A stretch of DNA of 20,967 nt from Pleurotus djamor (taxonomy: Eukaryota; Basidiomycota; Agaricomycetes; Agaricales; Pleurotaceae): assembly GCA_029747585.1 (NCBI GenBank), contig JAPEVF010000784.1, positions 1 through 20,967 on the forward strand. Direction: 5' to 3'. Of this stretch, positions 18,392-20,967 are shown one piece after another. Position 1 is the stretch's first letter, and the number at the start of each line of letters is the position of its first letter. The notes beneath the pieces were generated by a model. That model had not been told where the DNA came from, made no database searches, and saw only the letters and a list, made by a program, of their open reading frames with translations. The translations under genes were made by a program, and so were the position numbers.

Positions 18392-20967
18392 CTACAATAC
18401 ATACCTGAAATCCCGATTCTGTATATCAGTAAGATCCAAAAACTCTTTCGCCACCTTAACAGTCACAGTTTCTCCTTCCGCGGTCGTCGTCTCAACATAG
18501 ATATCGTCGTAAGTGGAGTCGTGAGATTCGGTTTCGCGGCGTTTGTTCTCGCGGGAGAGGAGGAGGCGGATGAGGAGGAGGAGAGCCATGCAACAGGCAT
18601 AGCAGATGCCGATTATGATCCAGGGGATGTGGTTACTGTATATGTTGGGTTGAGGGTTAGAGGTGGTCGAAGGGGATGAGCATGGGGTATACGGCGCGAT
18701 GGATTGGGTATGGGGATCGGGATGACGATGGATGATGGATGGATGGGTATACGAAGGATAAGGTACCAGTCAGCATGTGAAGGAGGAAGCGAATAAGATG
18801 AAGGGTAAAGGGAGACCCATGACTGACCGAGGCCGATATTGAGCTTGCCACATGAACGGACCCGCAGAGTTACCGATGCAGTATGCTGAAAGCATAATAG
18901 CATTCGTGGTTACTCGTTTAGTGTGTCCTGCTGTAACGCTTGATAGCCATGAAAGTGCAAGGACAAACCCGGTAGTGCCTACACCTATAGTGAACAATCC
19001 AAAAACGTTGAGTGAAGGGCAGTTGAAGAATGAACGGAAGGCTATATGGAGGTGATTAACTGACCTGTTAGCCAAACACTGAACAGCAACCCAATTTTGT
19101 TTTCCCAAGACAGGAAGTTGACGAGGAATACACCTAGGAGATTCGGCACCATATACAGAAACCCCACATAGGCTCGACTATTCGGGTAACGGGCAGCGAT
19201 GTGCACGCCTGTGAAGATGGTGACAATCTCCACTACACCGTCGACGCAACCCAACAAGGTGGTTTGCAATGGAGTAAACCCAAATCCAGAGACAATGATT
19301 TGTCGCTGGTTGGTTAGCGAGTTTGGAACGTTGTCGAGAGCCGAGAACAGCGCGAAAAGCCATGTTTTGGGGTCCAGAAGAGCTTCGATCATCCTTGGAG
19401 AGTTGGTCAAGTGTCGGGACGTTGACAAGTTGAGAATGTAGGGAAACTTACTGATCCTTCTTGAAGTGCTTGTTCTCAACACCAGTTTGGTTCTCCTAAA
19501 GTACAAGGAAATTTTCGCGTCATCAATGAAGGACGAGCACCCCGACGCGAGCCTTCTCACCTTGATGCGCTGAACGGCTTTGATCCTCTCGTCTGGAGTG
19601 AGGAACCAGGCATTGGTCGGTGAATCAGGGAACAATAGCCTAAAACAACGCATCGATATAATCGAAACTTCGTCAGTAGATATTCGGCCTCATGTACGGA
19701 ACATTAGAGGAAAAGGCTATACACACCAAAACGCGATGGCAGTTAAAATCGTTAAGATTCCGGTGATGATCATCAACCTAGATGTGAATGAGATTCGGAT
19801 GAGTACTTGGGCGATTCGGTGAAGTGTGGAAGGTCAAGGGGGCCCGAGGAGCTAAGGATGGAAGATGGAACTCACCATTGCCAAGGTGCGAAGCGACCGG
19901 TCTTGATGTGGAGACTCCCGAAGCTGATGAAGCCTGAGATGATTTGGGCTGAACGCATACGAAATCAGTGGATGGACGCGATGCCCGAGTGAATGTGCAA
20001 GCATTACCCGTTCCATTCATTAAAACTACACGAAAAGGGATCAGTTGGAAGGTTATGGAGAAGTTGCATAGTACGCACACCAGTACCCAACTCTGAGAGT
20101 CTGCTCGGTCCTCGTATAGAACATGGAGCTAACAATCATGAACCCAGCGGTGATAGACCCTTCGCACATGCCGAGAACGAATCTGACGGCGAACAAACCG
20201 CCAAAATCTTTGCATGCCGCATGGGCACAGAGTGCTATTGCCCATACGGTAATGTTAAAACTGCCGTGTGGGGAACAAAAACAGCAAGTCAGCACATACG
20301 ATTGGGATAAAGAACGGAACGGAATAATTGCCTCATCCATTTACCAACGGGAAACCGCTGCAGCGCCAAGTTCTGGGGATATTCGAACGCGAGGTAGCTT
20401 AGATAGAAGATGGTGCCAAGCCTAGATGAGAAGGGTCGTATCTGTTCCTACCATGTTGGTCGACAAAGACGTACCAATTATATCTGTAGGTGACGGCATG
20501 AGAAATCTCATGAGAATATTGATTGAAGAAAGGGATCGTACTGGTTGGTGGTGAGATGTGTAGCCTCGCTGATAAGAAATGAGTAACGGCGACCTTTGCA
20601 AAGATGTGATGAAACACATACCGGATTCCAAGGATCGCGGAACTACCCAAGGTCGTTTTATCCATGAACTGGATCCTGATGCTGGGCGTAAGGACTTCTC
20701 TGAGGGAATGCATAGTTGCACGAACCAGTAAAGGACTGCATAGTGACAATGCGTCAACTAAGATGCCGCATGAGAAGTCTAAGCGAAAAAGAGGACTTAC
20801 TACACATTAAAGGAAGAATATTTCTGTCAATTTTCTTCCTAAACAGTGGTCGGTGTTAGATGACATAGTGAGCCAAGGAGAACCAGAGAAACGCGTACCT
20901 GATGCGTAGGGCCTCTGCAGGATCAAGCTCTGAATCGCCACCCGCAAGGAGGGCACCAGTGTCGACT
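18392..20967 (-). CDS. Allantoate/nicotinate-type MFS permease (ACS family), 5' partial
   Basis: Sixteen exons in transcription order: 20899-20967 (runs off the window), 20801-20838, 20726-20735, 20622-20675, 20542-20568, 20475-20483, 20332-20421, 20079-20260, 20008-20025, 19876-19948, 19727-19777, 19561-19639, 19452-19495, 19065-19393, 18828-18984, 18392-18635; 490 residues visible, stop 18392-18394. Hallmarks of the fungal anion:cation symporter family (Dal5, Tna1 and relatives) appear in order: KKIDRNILPLM, QFMDKTTLGSSAILGIRE, YNWLGTIFYLSYLAFEYPQN, LQRFPVGKWM, RFVLGMCEG, FPDSPTNAWFLT, DPKTWLFALF, NSAGPFMWQ, YRPRNHIPW, and the tail DLTDIQNRDFRYVL. Such permeases import small organic anions (allantoate, ureidosuccinate, nicotinate, short peptides) by proton symport at the plasma membrane; the substrate cannot be chosen here. 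Only a short cytoplasmic N terminus is missing. The exons of 9, 10 and 18 nt are needed to keep motifs and phase, and the intron after 20332 begins with GC. Confidence 0.88.
18721..18747. repeat. GATG-type simple repeat inside the last permease intron
   Basis: Imperfect (GGAT/GATG) repeats lie in the 192-nt final intron (18636-18827), by far the longest intron of the window. On the coding strand it reads as a CATC-rich pyrimidine tract. Expansion of this repeat may explain the intron length. Confidence 0.6.

Overview
The window looks like nuclear DNA of a filamentous basidiomycete, most likely Agaricomycetes. The evidence is many short GT-AG introns (mostly 50-70 nt), several very short exons, genes on both strands with no operon layout, and fungal-type MFS transporters. 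Nothing here identifies a species.

Layout. From 401 to 9736, four copies of one major facilitator gene lie head to tail on the + strand (here called T1 to T4). From 10278 to 12084 a three-exon gene for a 559-residue protein of unknown function lies on the - strand. From 12606 to 17882 two more copies of the transporter lie on the - strand (T5, and T6 upstream of it). From 18392 to the window end is an unrelated MFS gene on the - strand, an allantoate/nicotinate-type permease of the anion:cation symporter family, with 16 visible exons and its extreme 5' end outside the window. No RNA gene, transposon or CRISPR array was seen.

The six transporter copies share one 13-exon architecture, including a 19-nt exon 3 and a 23-nt exon 12. 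I rebuilt every exon by hand from splice sites and reading phase. T2 (445 aa), T4 (442 aa), T5 (453 aa) and T6 (448 aa) are open from end to end. T1 has a frameshift and a 32-nt deletion; T3 has one 2-nt deletion. The proteins are DHA1-type, vesicular-amine-transporter-like: an Asp in TM1, a motif A loop after TM2, a motif B Arg in TM4 and the antiporter motif C (GPPLGS) in TM5.

Several independent characters (exon 2 length, TM1 Thr-Ile versus Thr-Thr, SQI/L versus SQF, QGI versus QGV/L, GS versus GA/GT before the GPP motif) sort the copies into two types. T1, T3 and T6 are type A; T2, T4 and T5 are type B. In transcription order the array is therefore A-B, A-B on + and A-B on -: three copies of a two-gene module, one inverted. 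Both broken copies are type A. A palindromic promoter motif with core CTTCGAAG sits about 160 bp upstream of T2, T3 and T4. It is mutated at the aligned site of broken T1 and only half present upstream of T6.

The likely biology is export or vacuolar sequestration of a small amine-like or xenobiotic molecule by a recently expanded transporter family. The substrate cannot be read from sequence.
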